A DNA stretch of 64,000 nt, taken from an uncultured Nocardioides sp. GTDB lineage: Bacteria; Actinomycetota; Actinomycetes; Propionibacteriales; Nocardioidaceae. The translations under genes were made by a program, and so were the position numbers. The notes beneath the pieces are model-generated. The model searched no databases. It was given only the letters and a program-made list of their open reading frames with translations, and was not told the origin of the DNA. Positions 51,172 through 58,780 of this stretch are shown in pieces. Where the stretch lies: contig NZ_CANKZF010000002.1 of assembly GCF_947488515.1 (NCBI RefSeq), positions 62,001 to 126,000 on the forward strand, read 5' to 3'. Every line of letters begins with the position of its first letter. Positions within the stretch are counted from its first letter, which is position 1.

Positions 51172-51627
51172 GTGGGTGCCGAGGCTCGCCTCGCCGAGCT
51201 GGGCATCACCGTCCCCGAGGTCGTCCCGCCGGTCGCGGCCTACCAGCCGGCCGCGCGCACCGGCAGCCTCGTCTTCACCGCCGGCCAGCTGCCCGCCCGC
51301 GACGGCGAGATGCTCGCGATCGGCAAGCTCGGCGCCGACGTCAGCGACGAGCAGGGCTACGAGTGCGCGCGCCAGTGCGCCCTCAACGCGCTCGCAGCGG
51401 TCAAGGCCGAGATCGGCTCGCTCGACGACGTGAAGCGCGTGGTCAAGGTGGTCGTGTTCGTCGCCTCGACGCCCGACTTCACCGGCCAGCCCAAGGTCGC
51501 CAACGGTGCGTCCGAGCTGCTCGGCGAGGTCTTCGGCGACGCCGGCAAGCACGCCCGCTCGGCCGTCGGCGTCTCCGTGCTCCCGCTCGACGTGCCCGTC
51601 GAGGTCGAGATCATCGTCGAGGTCTGA
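51172..51627 (+). CDS. RidA family protein
   Basis: This 151-residue protein has the YjgF/RidA fold: VPPVAAYQPAARTGSLVFTAGQLPARDGE near the start, CALNALAAVKAEIGSLDDVKRVVKVVVFVAS in the middle, and HARSAVGVSVLPLDVPVEVEIIVEV at the end, where the arginine of ARSAVGV corresponds to the usual substrate-binding Arg. RidA enzymes hydrolyse reactive enamines, though this longer actinobacterial group (as Rv3678c) may differ. The GTG start immediately follows the DUF4177 stop. The NUDIX gene abuts downstream. Confidence 0.9.
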   Translation: MGAEARLAELGITVPEVVPPVAAYQPAARTGSLVFTAGQLPARDGEMLAIGKLGADVSDEQGYECARQCALNALAAVKAEIGSLDDVKRVVKVVVFVASTPDFTGQPKVANGASELLGEVFGDAGKHARSAVGVSVLPLDVPVEVEIIVEV

Positions 51628-52488
51628 GTGGAGCGGTTGCCGCTTCCCGAGGCGCTCGTCGCCCAGGCGCGGTCGTACGCCGACGGCGGCGCGACGCCGG
51701 CCGAGCCGCGCGACGCCGCGACCGTGGTCCTGCTGCGCCCCGGCGCCGCCGGCCCCGACATCTACCTGCTGCGCCGCCAGACGTCGATGGCCTTCGCCGG
51801 CGGCATGTGCGTCTTCCCGGGTGGCGGGGTCGACCCGCGCGACTTCGACGACGAGCTGGTCGACCGCGGGCTCTGGGCGGGTCCCTCGCCTGCCGAGTGG
51901 GCCTCGCGGCTGGGCTGCGACGAGCCGAAGGCCCGCGCGCTGGTGTGTGCCGCCGTGCGGGAGACCTTCGAGGAGTCCGGCGTGCTGCTGGCAGGCGCGG
52001 GTCCCGACTCCGTCGTGGCCGACACCACCGGCGACGACTGGGAGGCCGACCGCGTCGCGCTGGAGTCGCGCGAGGTCTCGCTGACCGCCTTCCTCGAGAA
52101 GCGCTCGCTCGTGCTCCGCACCGACCTCCTCGGCGCCTGGTCGGGCTGGCTGACCCCGGTCTTCGAGCCGCGGCGCTACCGCACCTGGTTCTTCGTGGCC
52201 CGGCTGCCCGAGGGGCAGGTGACCCGCGACGTGTCGAGCGAGTCGTCATCGGTCATGTGGGCCGGCGCCACGGACGCCGTCGAGCAGGTCGAGCGGCAGG
52301 AGATGCTGATGATGCCCCCGACGTGGCTCACGTGCCTCGACGTCGCGCAGCACGCCGATCCCGACGCCGTGCTGGCCGAGGCGCGGACCCGCCGGGTCGA
52401 GATGTACACGCCCGAGGTGGTCCCCGACGGGGAGGGGTTCATCCTCTCCACACCTCCCTTCTACGCGGCCCTGATGGCCTCGCGATGA
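51628..52488 (+). CDS. NUDIX hydrolase domain protein (NUDT19-like)
   Basis: This 286-residue protein has a divided NUDIX architecture: an early strand RDAATVVLLRPGAAGPDIYLLRRQ, GGMCVFPGGGVDPRD, an intervening 50 residues, then the box AAVRETFEESGVLLA with the REUXEE core. The long insertion inside the NUDIX motif is typical of the NUDT19 group, which hydrolyses CoA and related diphosphates. Its GTG starts directly after the RidA stop, and its own stop overlaps the MBL gene (ATGA). Substrate is not defined here. Confidence 0.88.
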   Translation: MERLPLPEALVAQARSYADGGATPAEPRDAATVVLLRPGAAGPDIYLLRRQTSMAFAGGMCVFPGGGVDPRDFDDELVDRGLWAGPSPAEWASRLGCDEPKARALVCAAVRETFEESGVLLAGAGPDSVVADTTGDDWEADRVALESREVSLTAFLEKRSLVLRTDLLGAWSGWLTPVFEPRRYRTWFFVARLPEGQVTRDVSSESSSVMWAGATDAVEQVERQEMLMMPPTWLTCLDVAQHADPDAVLAEARTRRVEMYTPEVVPDGEGFILSTPPFYAALMASR

Positions 52489-53315
52489 CCGACCCGGCGA
52501 CCGGACCGGGCTGGACCGGCGGGAGCTTCGGCGACACCGGCACCTGCGTGCTCGCCCCCAATGCCGACGTGATGACGCTCGACGGCACCAACACGTGGGT
52601 GCTCCGCGACCGCGACTCGTCACGCTCGGTCGTCGTCGACCCCGGCCCGTCGATCGACGCGCACCTCGACGCGATCGACGCGGCCGCCGGTGATGTCGCC
52701 GTGGTGCTGTTGACCCACCACCACGCCGACCACAGCGAGGCGGCCCGGGAGTACGCCGAGCGGCACGGATGTGGCGTACGCGCCCTCGACCCGGCCTACC
52801 GCCTGGGGTCTGAGGGCCTCGGCGAGGGCGACGTGGTCGCCGTCGGCGGGCTGGAGGTGCACGTGGTCGCGACACCCGGCCACACGTCGGACTCGCTGTC
52901 CTTCGTCGTGCCCCAGGACCGGGCCGTCCTGACCGGCGACACGGTGCTGGGCCGCGGCACGACGGTCGTCGCGCACCCCGACGGCCAGCTCGGGGCCTAC
53001 CTCTCCTCGCTCCAGCGACTCCACGCGCTCTGCGGGGAGCAGGGGATCACCACGGTGTGGCCCGGTCACGGCCCGGTGATCGACGACGCGCTCGGCGCCC
53101 TCGACTTCTACCTCGCGCACCGCCAGCAGCGGCTCGACCAGGTCCGCTCCGCCCTGCGCGACCTGCACGCGGTCGAGCGGGAGGGCGGGACGTTCCCGCA
53201 CGAGACCCTGCCCCGCGCGATCGTCGAGGTCGTCTATGCCGACGTCGACCCGGTGCTGTGGGGCGCGGCGGAGCTGTCGGTGCGCGCCCAGCTGGCGTAC
53301 CTCACTGAGGGCTGA
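52485..53315 (+). CDS. MBL-fold metallo-hydrolase (LACTB2-like)
   Basis: This 276-residue metallo-beta-lactamase-fold enzyme has the zinc motif THHHADHSE (about residue 76), HVVATPGHTSDSLSF, VLTGDTVLG and a PGHGPV loop. A C-terminal winged-helix-like segment follows (QQRLDQVRSALRDL onward). It resembles the LACTB2/Rv3677c group, in which RNase activity has been reported for the human protein. The ATG overlaps the NUDIX stop. In mycobacteria Rv3677c likewise adjoins RidA (Rv3678c). The longer frame upstream is a shadow of the NUDIX gene. Confidence 0.9.
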   Translation: MTDPATGPGWTGGSFGDTGTCVLAPNADVMTLDGTNTWVLRDRDSSRSVVVDPGPSIDAHLDAIDAAAGDVAVVLLTHHHADHSEAAREYAERHGCGVRALDPAYRLGSEGLGEGDVVAVGGLEVHVVATPGHTSDSLSFVVPQDRAVLTGDTVLGRGTTVVAHPDGQLGAYLSSLQRLHALCGEQGITTVWPGHGPVIDDALGALDFYLAHRQQRLDQVRSALRDLHAVEREGGTFPHETLPRAIVEVVYADVDPVLWGAAELSVRAQLAYLTEG

Positions 53316-53357
53316 AAGCCTCTTGCGCGCTCGCTCCGCGCGCGCTGAAGTGGTCGC

Positions 53358-53894
53358 ATGGCAAACCCTCACCAGGCTGTCGTGGTCCTCTCCCGCGCGA
53401 TCGACCAGGCCGGCGACGTGCTCGCCTCGATCCACCCCGACGAGTGGGACAGGCCGACCCCGTGCGGCGACTGGTCCGTGCGCCAGCTCGCCGCGCACCT
53501 CGCGGTGGCTCCCGAGCACTTCCTCCAGCAGGCTCGCGGCGAGGAGGTCGACTGGGTCTCCGAGCCGGAGGTGGCCGACGGCCACTGGGCCGGCCACTTC
53601 CGCAACCACGGGGACGACCTCCTGCACCACTGGCACGACCAGCCCGACGAAAAGGCGGCGCAGGCCGACTGGCAGAGCGCCGAGCTCGGCGTGCACACGT
53701 GGGACCTGGTGCAGGCCCTGGGCCGTACGCAGCGCCTCGACGACGAGGTCGCCGAGCGCGGGCTGGCCTTCATGCAGCAGGGGCTGACCGCCGACAACCG
53801 CGGCGAGGCCTTCGGCCCAGCGGTCGAGGTTCACGACGACGCCCCGGCCTACGACCGGCTGGCGGCGTTCGCCGGCCGCGAGCCGCGCGCCTGA
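53358..53894 (+). CDS. TIGR03086-type metal-binding protein (DinB/mycothiol-dependent fold)
   Basis: This 178-residue protein has the maleylpyruvate isomerase/DinB helical-bundle fold: RAIDQAGDVLASIHPDEWDRPTPCGDWSVRQLAAHLAVAPEHF near the start with the metal-ligand histidine region, and ELGVHTWDLVQALGR with the later His. The TPC(G/S)DW(S/T) motif is typical of the TIGR03086 group. Such enzymes often use mycothiol in actinobacteria; the substrate here is unknown. The 42 bp before it contain a GCGCGC-rich stretch but no clear ribosome site. Confidence 0.85.
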   Translation: MANPHQAVVVLSRAIDQAGDVLASIHPDEWDRPTPCGDWSVRQLAAHLAVAPEHFLQQARGEEVDWVSEPEVADGHWAGHFRNHGDDLLHHWHDQPDEKAAQADWQSAELGVHTWDLVQALGRTQRLDDEVAERGLAFMQQGLTADNRGEAFGPAVEVHDDAPAYDRLAAFAGREPRA

Positions 53895-53931
53895 CCCGAC
53901 GTACGACGGCGCGGCGAGGGCGACGGCGCAC

Positions 53932-53996
53932 GGGTAGTCCAGTGCCGAACGGTCGCTCCAGGGGCGTCCGGGCAACACTTTGCCACTGGACTACCC
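53932..53996. repeat. GTAGTCCAGTG palindrome family, copy C
   Basis: GGGTAGTCCAGTG (53932-53944) and CACTGGACTACCC (53984-53996) are perfect 13-bp arms around 39 nt. The right arm supplies the TAG stop codon (53993-53991) of the leftward membrane protein gene. Confidence 0.85.
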
Positions 53997-55262
53997 CAGC
54001 ACCCGCCGCCAGACCCACCGGATCGCGAGCAGCACGGCGATGGCCGCTGCCACCCCGAGCCCGATGAACAGCGACAGCTCGATGCCGAACGGGGCCGGCG
54101 GGGAGTCGGCCGGGAAGTCGTGGGTCAGCTCCTGCGACGAGGTGCCGTCGAGGTCGGGGACGAGGTCGACGGCGAGGCTGACACGACCGGCGATGCTCGC
54201 GTCGATCCAGCCGACGGATCGGCGCCACGTGCTGGTCGGCCCGAGCTCCGGCGTCGTGACCACGAGCTCGGCGTCCTGGTCCTCGGCCGACCACACCTGC
54301 AGGAGCTGGTGCCGGTCGTCGAGCCACCCGAGGGGGAGGACGACGGCGGAGCCGAAGGTGCCGTCCGGGAACGGGTGCGTGAGCACCGCGCCGTCCGAGA
54401 GGCGCAGGGTGGAGGACGCGTCGGACGGGCCCGAGCGCAGGGCGACGAAGCGGGCGTCGGGGGAGGAGAGGCCGGGGCCGACGCCGGTCGCCCTGGTGAT
54501 GAGCTCCGGCTCGCCCACGGCCAGCCGGTAGAGCCCACCGTTCGCACGACCGAGGACGACGTCCGCGGCGTTGCCGATCGCCAGGCTCGTGACGTTGCCC
54601 TCGACGCGCGTCGTCAGGTCCAGGTCCGCCCCGGGCACCGGCAGCCGTCCGACATAGGCGCCGCCGTCGGCGTCGCCCAGCCAGCCCAGCCACGTCGAGT
54701 CGGGCGACCACGTGAGCTCACGGAGGGCGAGGTCGCCCGCCGGGTGCACCTCGTCGCTCCGCTGCCGACCGGTCGTCAGCTCCAGCACGCCGATGGTGGC
54801 GCCACCGTCGCCGGCCTGCTGCCACGCGAGGTTCATCCCGTCCGGCGAGAGGGCCAACGCCTGGCCGTCCTCGCTCCACCCCGGGAGGTCGAGCCGGTGC
54901 GCCACCCCGTCGGCCGCCGTGACCACCACGGGGACCCGCTGCGAGGCCGAGATGAAGGCCGCCGCCCCGCGCCCGACCGCGAGGTCGGGCGTGGGCTCGA
55001 GGTCGGCCGGGATGTCCTCGATCCGGCTCGGGATCGCGCCGCCCTCGACGACCTCGCCCGATGCCGTACGTGCCTCGCGATCCGGCTGGAGGGCGAGCGC
55101 GCCGGCCCCGGCCACCGCAGCGACGACGGCGACCGCGGCCAGGCCCGCGGCGACACGCGTACGACGCCGCGCGCGCCGCCCGCGGTCCCACGCGGACGGG
55201 TCGGGGGAGAAGGTCTGGGTGCGGGCGAGGGCGTCGAGCTCCTCGCGCAGGTCGGTGCTCAT
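53991..55262 (-). CDS. Membrane protein partner of an ECF sigma factor (anti-sigma-like)
   Basis: This 423-residue protein has a 35-residue basic cytoplasmic start (DLREELDALARTQTFS, RRARRRTR), one membrane segment (AAVAVVAAVAGAGALAL), a large extracytoplasmic beta-propeller-like domain with WD/TolB-like repeats (ALSPDGMNLAWQQ, LTWSPDSTWLGWLGD) and a C-terminal membrane segment with WRRVLG. It is translationally coupled (ATGA) to the sigma gene, so it likely senses a signal outside and controls that factor. No canonical zinc-anti-sigma HXXXCXXC is present. The stop codon lies in palindrome copy C. Confidence 0.75.
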   Translation of the reverse strand: MSTDLREELDALARTQTFSPDPSAWDRGRRARRRTRVAAGLAAVAVVAAVAGAGALALQPDREARTASGEVVEGGAIPSRIEDIPADLEPTPDLAVGRGAAAFISASQRVPVVVTAADGVAHRLDLPGWSEDGQALALSPDGMNLAWQQAGDGGATIGVLELTTGRQRSDEVHPAGDLALRELTWSPDSTWLGWLGDADGGAYVGRLPVPGADLDLTTRVEGNVTSLAIGNAADVVLGRANGGLYRLAVGEPELITRATGVGPGLSSPDARFVALRSGPSDASSTLRLSDGAVLTHPFPDGTFGSAVVLPLGWLDDRHQLLQVWSAEDQDAELVVTTPELGPTSTWRRSVGWIDASIAGRVSLAVDLVPDLDGTSSQELTHDFPADSPPAPFGIELSLFIGLGVAAAIAVLLAIRWVWRRVLG

Positions 55263-55750
55263 GTGTCTGCTCCCACCAGGTCGGCGAGCTCGGGGGCCAG
55301 GACGCGCAGGCGTTGGAGGGCCTGGCGCGACATGGACTTGACCGCGCCGCTGGAGATGCCCAGCTCGGCGGCCGTCCGGACCTCGGTGAGGTCCTCGAAG
55401 TAGCGCAGCACCAGCACGGTCCGCTGGCGCGGGGTGAGCCGGCGCAGGGCCTGCTCGAGGGTGAGCCGCACGGTCGGGTCGGTCGCCGGCACCGGGGCGT
55501 CGTACGACTGCAGCGGAGTCTCGACGAGCTTGCGCCGCCGCCACCAGGAGATGTTCTGGTGGTACATCGTGCGGCGCACGTAGGCCTCCGGCGAGGTCTC
55601 GATGCGCTCCCAGTGCTTGGCCGCCTGCACGAGCGCGGCCTGCACGAGGTCCTCGGCGAGGTGGTGGTCGCCGGTGAGGAGGTACGCCGTCCGCGCGAGG
55701 GCAGGGCCACGCGCGTGGACGAACTCGTCGAATCCGGATCGATCGGTCAC
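55259..55750 (-). CDS. ECF sigma factor, SigE family
   Basis: This 163-residue sigma-70 family protein has only regions 2 and 4: FDEFVHARGPALARTAYLLTGDHHLAEDLVQAAL (region 2), and ALRRLTPRQRTVLVLRYFEDLTEVRTAAELGISSGAVKSMSRQAL (region 4, helix-turn-helix). The opening FxxFVxARxxxLxRTAYLLTGD is typical of the SigE-type group (TIGR02983). The GTG at 55750 starts it. It is co-translated with the membrane protein downstream. Its target promoters are not evident, and no matching upstream motif was found. Confidence 0.92.
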   Translation of the reverse strand: MTDRSGFDEFVHARGPALARTAYLLTGDHHLAEDLVQAALVQAAKHWERIETSPEAYVRRTMYHQNISWWRRRKLVETPLQSYDAPVPATDPTVRLTLEQALRRLTPRQRTVLVLRYFEDLTEVRTAAELGISSGAVKSMSRQALQRLRVLAPELADLVGADT

Positions 55751-55818
55751 CTGCCACCCCCTTCACGTCGTACGACGCGCGGATGCGCCGCGGCGGGGGT
55801 CAGACGAGCGGAACTACT

Positions 55819-56496
55819 TCAGCGGGCGCGGCGGGAGAGGCGCTCGAGGTCCATGATCACCACGGAGCGGGGCTCGAGGCGCAGCCAGCCACGCGAGGCG
55901 AAGTCGGCGAGCGCCTTGTTGACCGTCTCGCGGGAGGCGCCGACCAGCTGGGCGAGCTCCTCCTGGGTGAGGTCGTGGTGGACGTGGACGCCGTCGTCGG
56001 CGGTGCGGCCGAAGCGGTCGGCGAGGTCGAGCAGCGCCTTGGCGACGCGGCCGGGCACGTCGGAGAAGACGAGGTCGGCGACGACGTCGTTGGACTTGCG
56101 CAGCCGCGAGGCGAGCTGGGAGAGCAGACCGCGGGCGACCTGCGGGCGGCCGTCGAGCCAGCGGAGCAGGTCGTCGTGGGACAGCGAGCCGAAGGCGGCG
56201 TCGGTGACCGCGGTGACCGTCGCGGAGCGCGGGCCCGGGTCGAAGAGCGAGAGCTCGCCGAACATCTGGCCGGGGCCCATGATCGCGAGGAGGTTCTCGC
56301 GGCCGTCGGAGGACGACCGGCCGAGCTTCACCTTGCCCTCGGTGACGATGTAGAGCTTGTCGCCCGAGTCGCCCTCGTGGAAGAGGACGTCGCCACGACG
56401 GAGCTTGGTCTCGGCCATCGAGTCGCCCAGCGCAGTCGCTGCCTCGTCGTCGAGCGAGCTGAACAGCGGTGCCTGCCGAAGCACGTCGTTGTCCAC
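55819..56496 (-). CDS. crp: Crp/Fnr-family transcriptional regulator (GlxR/Crp type)
   Basis: This 225-residue regulator has a cyclic-nucleotide-binding domain (RRGDVLFHEGDSGDKLYIVTEGKVKLG, FGELSLFDPGPRSATVTAV with the PRSAT phosphate-binding motif) and a C-terminal helix-turn-helix (LTQEELAQLVGASRETVNKALADFASRGWL). It is very like mycobacterial Rv3676 and corynebacterial GlxR, global cAMP-responsive regulators. GGGAGGATT precedes the GTG at 56496. It is divergent from nth, as in mycobacteria. A weak CGTGG-N6-TCACA dyad at 56559-56574 could allow autoregulation. Confidence 0.93.
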   Translation of the reverse strand: MDNDVLRQAPLFSSLDDEAATALGDSMAETKLRRGDVLFHEGDSGDKLYIVTEGKVKLGRSSSDGRENLLAIMGPGQMFGELSLFDPGPRSATVTAVTDAAFGSLSHDDLLRWLDGRPQVARGLLSQLASRLRKSNDVVADLVFSDVPGRVAKALLDLADRFGRTADDGVHVHHDLTQEELAQLVGASRETVNKALADFASRGWLRLEPRSVVIMDLERLSRRAR

Positions 56497-56558
56497 GTCA
56501 ATCCTCCCGGTGGGGTGCGTCCCGACCGGTGCTGCTCGGGATCCGGGACGATCCTAGC

Positions 56559-56643
56559 CGTGGTCCGGCTCACAACGGACACTCCGTGCGGGTGAGCCGC
56601 CGTTTGCGCCGGCTTCGGTGGTGTCGGAGCCGGACCGTAGGCT
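56559..56643. promoter_or_regulatory. crp-nth divergent promoter region
   Basis: A partial Crp-like dyad, CGTGG-N6-TCACA (56559-56574), has a perfect right half. For nth, TAGGCT (56638-56643) ends six nt before the GTG at 56650, indicating leaderless translation. Confidence 0.4.
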
Positions 56644-56649
56644 GAGCGC

Positions 56650-57414
56650 GTGCCCGCCCCCGCCCGCAAGGTGACCCCGAAGTCGAGCAAGCCCGCCAAG
56701 GCCGCCGCGGTCGAGATCCCCAAGCCCGACACGTCGCTGGTGCGCCGGGCACGCAAGATCGACCGGATCCTCGCGGACACCTACCCCGACGCCCGCGCCG
56801 AGCTCGACTTCACCAACGCCTTCGAGTGCCTGGTCGTCACCGTGATCTCCGCGCAGACCACCGACCGCCGGGTCAACGCCGCAAGCCCCGCGCTGTTCGC
56901 GGCCTACCCGACGCCCGAGGCGATGGCGGCGGCCCCGCGCGAGCACATGGAGCAGCTCCTCGGCCCGCTTGGCTTCTTCCGCCAGAAGACCGACGCGGTG
57001 CTCAAGCTCAGCCAGGCGCTCGTCGACACCTTCGGTGGCGAGGTGCCCTCGCGCCTCGAGGAGCTCGTCACCCTGCCCGGCGTCGGGCGCAAGACCGCCA
57101 ACGTCGTGCTCGGCAACTCCTTCGACAAGCCCGGCATCACCGTCGACACCCACTTCGGCCGGCTCGCCCGGCGCTTCGGCTGGACCGAGGAGACCGACCC
57201 GGTCAAGGTCGAGCACGCCGTCGGCGCCCTGTTTCCCAAGCGCGACTGGACGATGCTGTCGCACCACCTCATCTGGCACGGGCGCCGCCGCTGCCATGCC
57301 AAGAAGCCTGCGTGCGGGGCCTGCCCGGTCGCCCGGCTGTGCCCGTCGTTCGGCGCGGGCCCGACCGACCCGATCGAGGCGGAGAAGCTGGTCACGACGC
57401 AGGGACCTGCATGA
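56650..57414 (+). CDS. nth: Endonuclease III
   Basis: This 254-residue DNA glycosylase/AP lyase repairs oxidised pyrimidines. The helix-hairpin-helix LPGVGRKTANVV holds the catalytic Lys148, and Asp166 in VDTHFGRLARR is the second catalytic residue. The [4Fe-4S] loop has Cys214, Cys221, Cys224 and Cys230 (CX6CX2CX5C). The first 30 residues are Lys/Ala/Pro-rich, an actinobacterial extension. The GTG at 56650 is preceded by a -10 box six nt upstream. It is followed by TlpA with an ATGA overlap, the same gene order as Rv3674c-Rv3671c. Confidence 0.96.
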   Translation: MPAPARKVTPKSSKPAKAAAVEIPKPDTSLVRRARKIDRILADTYPDARAELDFTNAFECLVVTVISAQTTDRRVNAASPALFAAYPTPEAMAAAPREHMEQLLGPLGFFRQKTDAVLKLSQALVDTFGGEVPSRLEELVTLPGVGRKTANVVLGNSFDKPGITVDTHFGRLARRFGWTEETDPVKVEHAVGALFPKRDWTMLSHHLIWHGRRRCHAKKPACGACPVARLCPSFGAGPTDPIEAEKLVTTQGPA

Positions 57415-58037
57415 GGAAGCTCCTCCTGGCGCTGGCGCTCGTCCTGTGCGTCGCCGCGGGCGCCTTCGCCTGGTCGTCGATGAGCGACGGCGGACCCATC
57501 GCCGTACGCCCTCCCGACGTCGACGTCGACACCCCGGCACTGCGCGAGACCAAGGCGCGCATCGGCATGGAGGACTGCACGCCCGGCACCGGTGAGCCGG
57601 TCGAGGGCGGGCTGCCCGACATGACCCTGCCCTGCCTCGGCGGCGGCCCCGACGTCGCGCTCTCCTCGCTCCGCGGTCCGATGCTGATCAACCTGTGGCA
57701 GGCGCGCTGCGAGCCCTGCCGGCTGGAGATGCCGGCGCTGGAGAAGTTCCACCAGCAGTACGGCGACCGGGTCCGGCTCGTCGGCATCGACTTCAACGAC
57801 GTCCACCCCGACGGCGCGCTCGCGCTGGCCGAGGAGACCGGGGTGACCTACCCCTCGATCGCCGACCCGGGCGGTGAGCTGATGGTCGAGGACGCCTTCG
57901 CGATCGCCCGCCGCGGGCTGCCGGCCTTCGTCTTCGTCGACGAGCGGGGCTTGGTCGTCGGCCAGGACTCCGGCGGCGTGGAGTCGGTCGACGAGGTCCG
58001 CGAGCTGGTTGCCGAGCACCTGGGCATCACGCTGTGA
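57411..58037 (+). CDS. TlpA-like thiol-disulfide oxidoreductase, membrane-anchored
   Basis: This 208-residue protein has an N-terminal signal anchor (KLLLALALVLCVAAGAFAW), a short linker and a thioredoxin fold outside the membrane. The active site is WQARCEPC with Cys100 and Cys103; a cis-proline lies in RGLPAFVF. Extra cysteines Cys56 and Cys75 lie before the fold. The coupled location between nth and the NUDIX gene matches Rv3673c. The longer frame upstream overlaps nth and is rejected. A role in disulfide handling of cell-envelope proteins, possibly including MarP, is inferred. Confidence 0.92.
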   Translation: MRKLLLALALVLCVAAGAFAWSSMSDGGPIAVRPPDVDVDTPALRETKARIGMEDCTPGTGEPVEGGLPDMTLPCLGGGPDVALSSLRGPMLINLWQARCEPCRLEMPALEKFHQQYGDRVRLVGIDFNDVHPDGALALAEETGVTYPSIADPGGELMVEDAFAIARRGLPAFVFVDERGLVVGQDSGGVESVDEVRELVAEHLGITL

Positions 58038-58774
58038 ACACCTCCTTGCCGGGCTGGCTGACGCCCGTGGTCGAGGCCGCCGCCTCCATCACCGTCCACG
58101 AGCTGACCCGCTTCATGCCGCCCGAGGACAGCGACCCCCGACGCGGCGCCGTGCTCATGGTCTTCGCCGACCGCGACGCCGACCCGGCCGGCCCCGACGA
58201 CCTCGCGCACCGCGGCGAGCTCCTGCTCACCGAGCGCAACCACCACATGCGCTCCCACCCCGGCCAGGTGTCGTTCCCGGGCGGCTCGCTCGACGAGGGG
58301 GAGACCCCGGTCGAGGCGGCGCTGCGCGAGGCCCACGAGGAGATCGGGCTCGTGCCGGCCGAGGTCGAGGTCTTCGGCGAGCTGCCCGAGCTGTGGCTGC
58401 CGCCGAGCAACTTCGCGGTGACGCCGATCCTCGGCTACTGGCGCGACCGGGGGGAGGTGCGCATCGAGAGCCCCGAGGAGGTCCACGAGATCCACCACGT
58501 CGCGATCGCCGACCTGCTCGACCCCGACAACCGCATCACCGTCCGCCACCCGAGCGGCTGGCTCGGTCCCGGCTTCCTCATCGGTCCCCGGCGCGACGTG
58601 ATCCTGTGGGGCTTCACCGCCGGCATCATCGCCCGGTTGTTCAGCTATCTCGGCTGGGCACAGGACTGGGACAGGGCGCGGGTGCGTGATCTGCCCGACC
58701 ACATGCTGCAGGGTGTCCCCAGGGGCACCGACCTCGCCCCCAACACCCCCCAGAACACCCGGCTCGAGGAGTAG
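58034..58774 (+). CDS. NUDIX hydrolase, CoA pyrophosphatase-like
   Basis: This 246-residue protein has the NUDIX box within GGSLDEGETPVEAALREAHEEIGL (GX5EX7REUXEEXGU satisfied) preceded by SHPGQVSFPGG, the extra motif of CoA pyrophosphatases (NudL/YeaB, UPF0035). ELWLPPSNFAVTPILGYWR follows. It would cleave CoA or related diphosphates in the cytoplasm. GTGA overlap with tlpA shows coupling; MarP starts 7 bp after its stop. It corresponds by order to Rv3672c. Confidence 0.92.
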   Translation: MNTSLPGWLTPVVEAAASITVHELTRFMPPEDSDPRRGAVLMVFADRDADPAGPDDLAHRGELLLTERNHHMRSHPGQVSFPGGSLDEGETPVEAALREAHEEIGLVPAEVEVFGELPELWLPPSNFAVTPILGYWRDRGEVRIESPEEVHEIHHVAIADLLDPDNRITVRHPSGWLGPGFLIGPRRDVILWGFTAGIIARLFSYLGWAQDWDRARVRDLPDHMLQGVPRGTDLAPNTPQNTRLEE

Positions 58775-58780
58775 CTCGCG

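Noticed and set aside
37671-53996. CRISPR-like array from the repeated GTAGTCCAGTG motifs
   Set aside because: The repeats are kilobases apart, inverted rather than direct, with no spacers and no cas genes.
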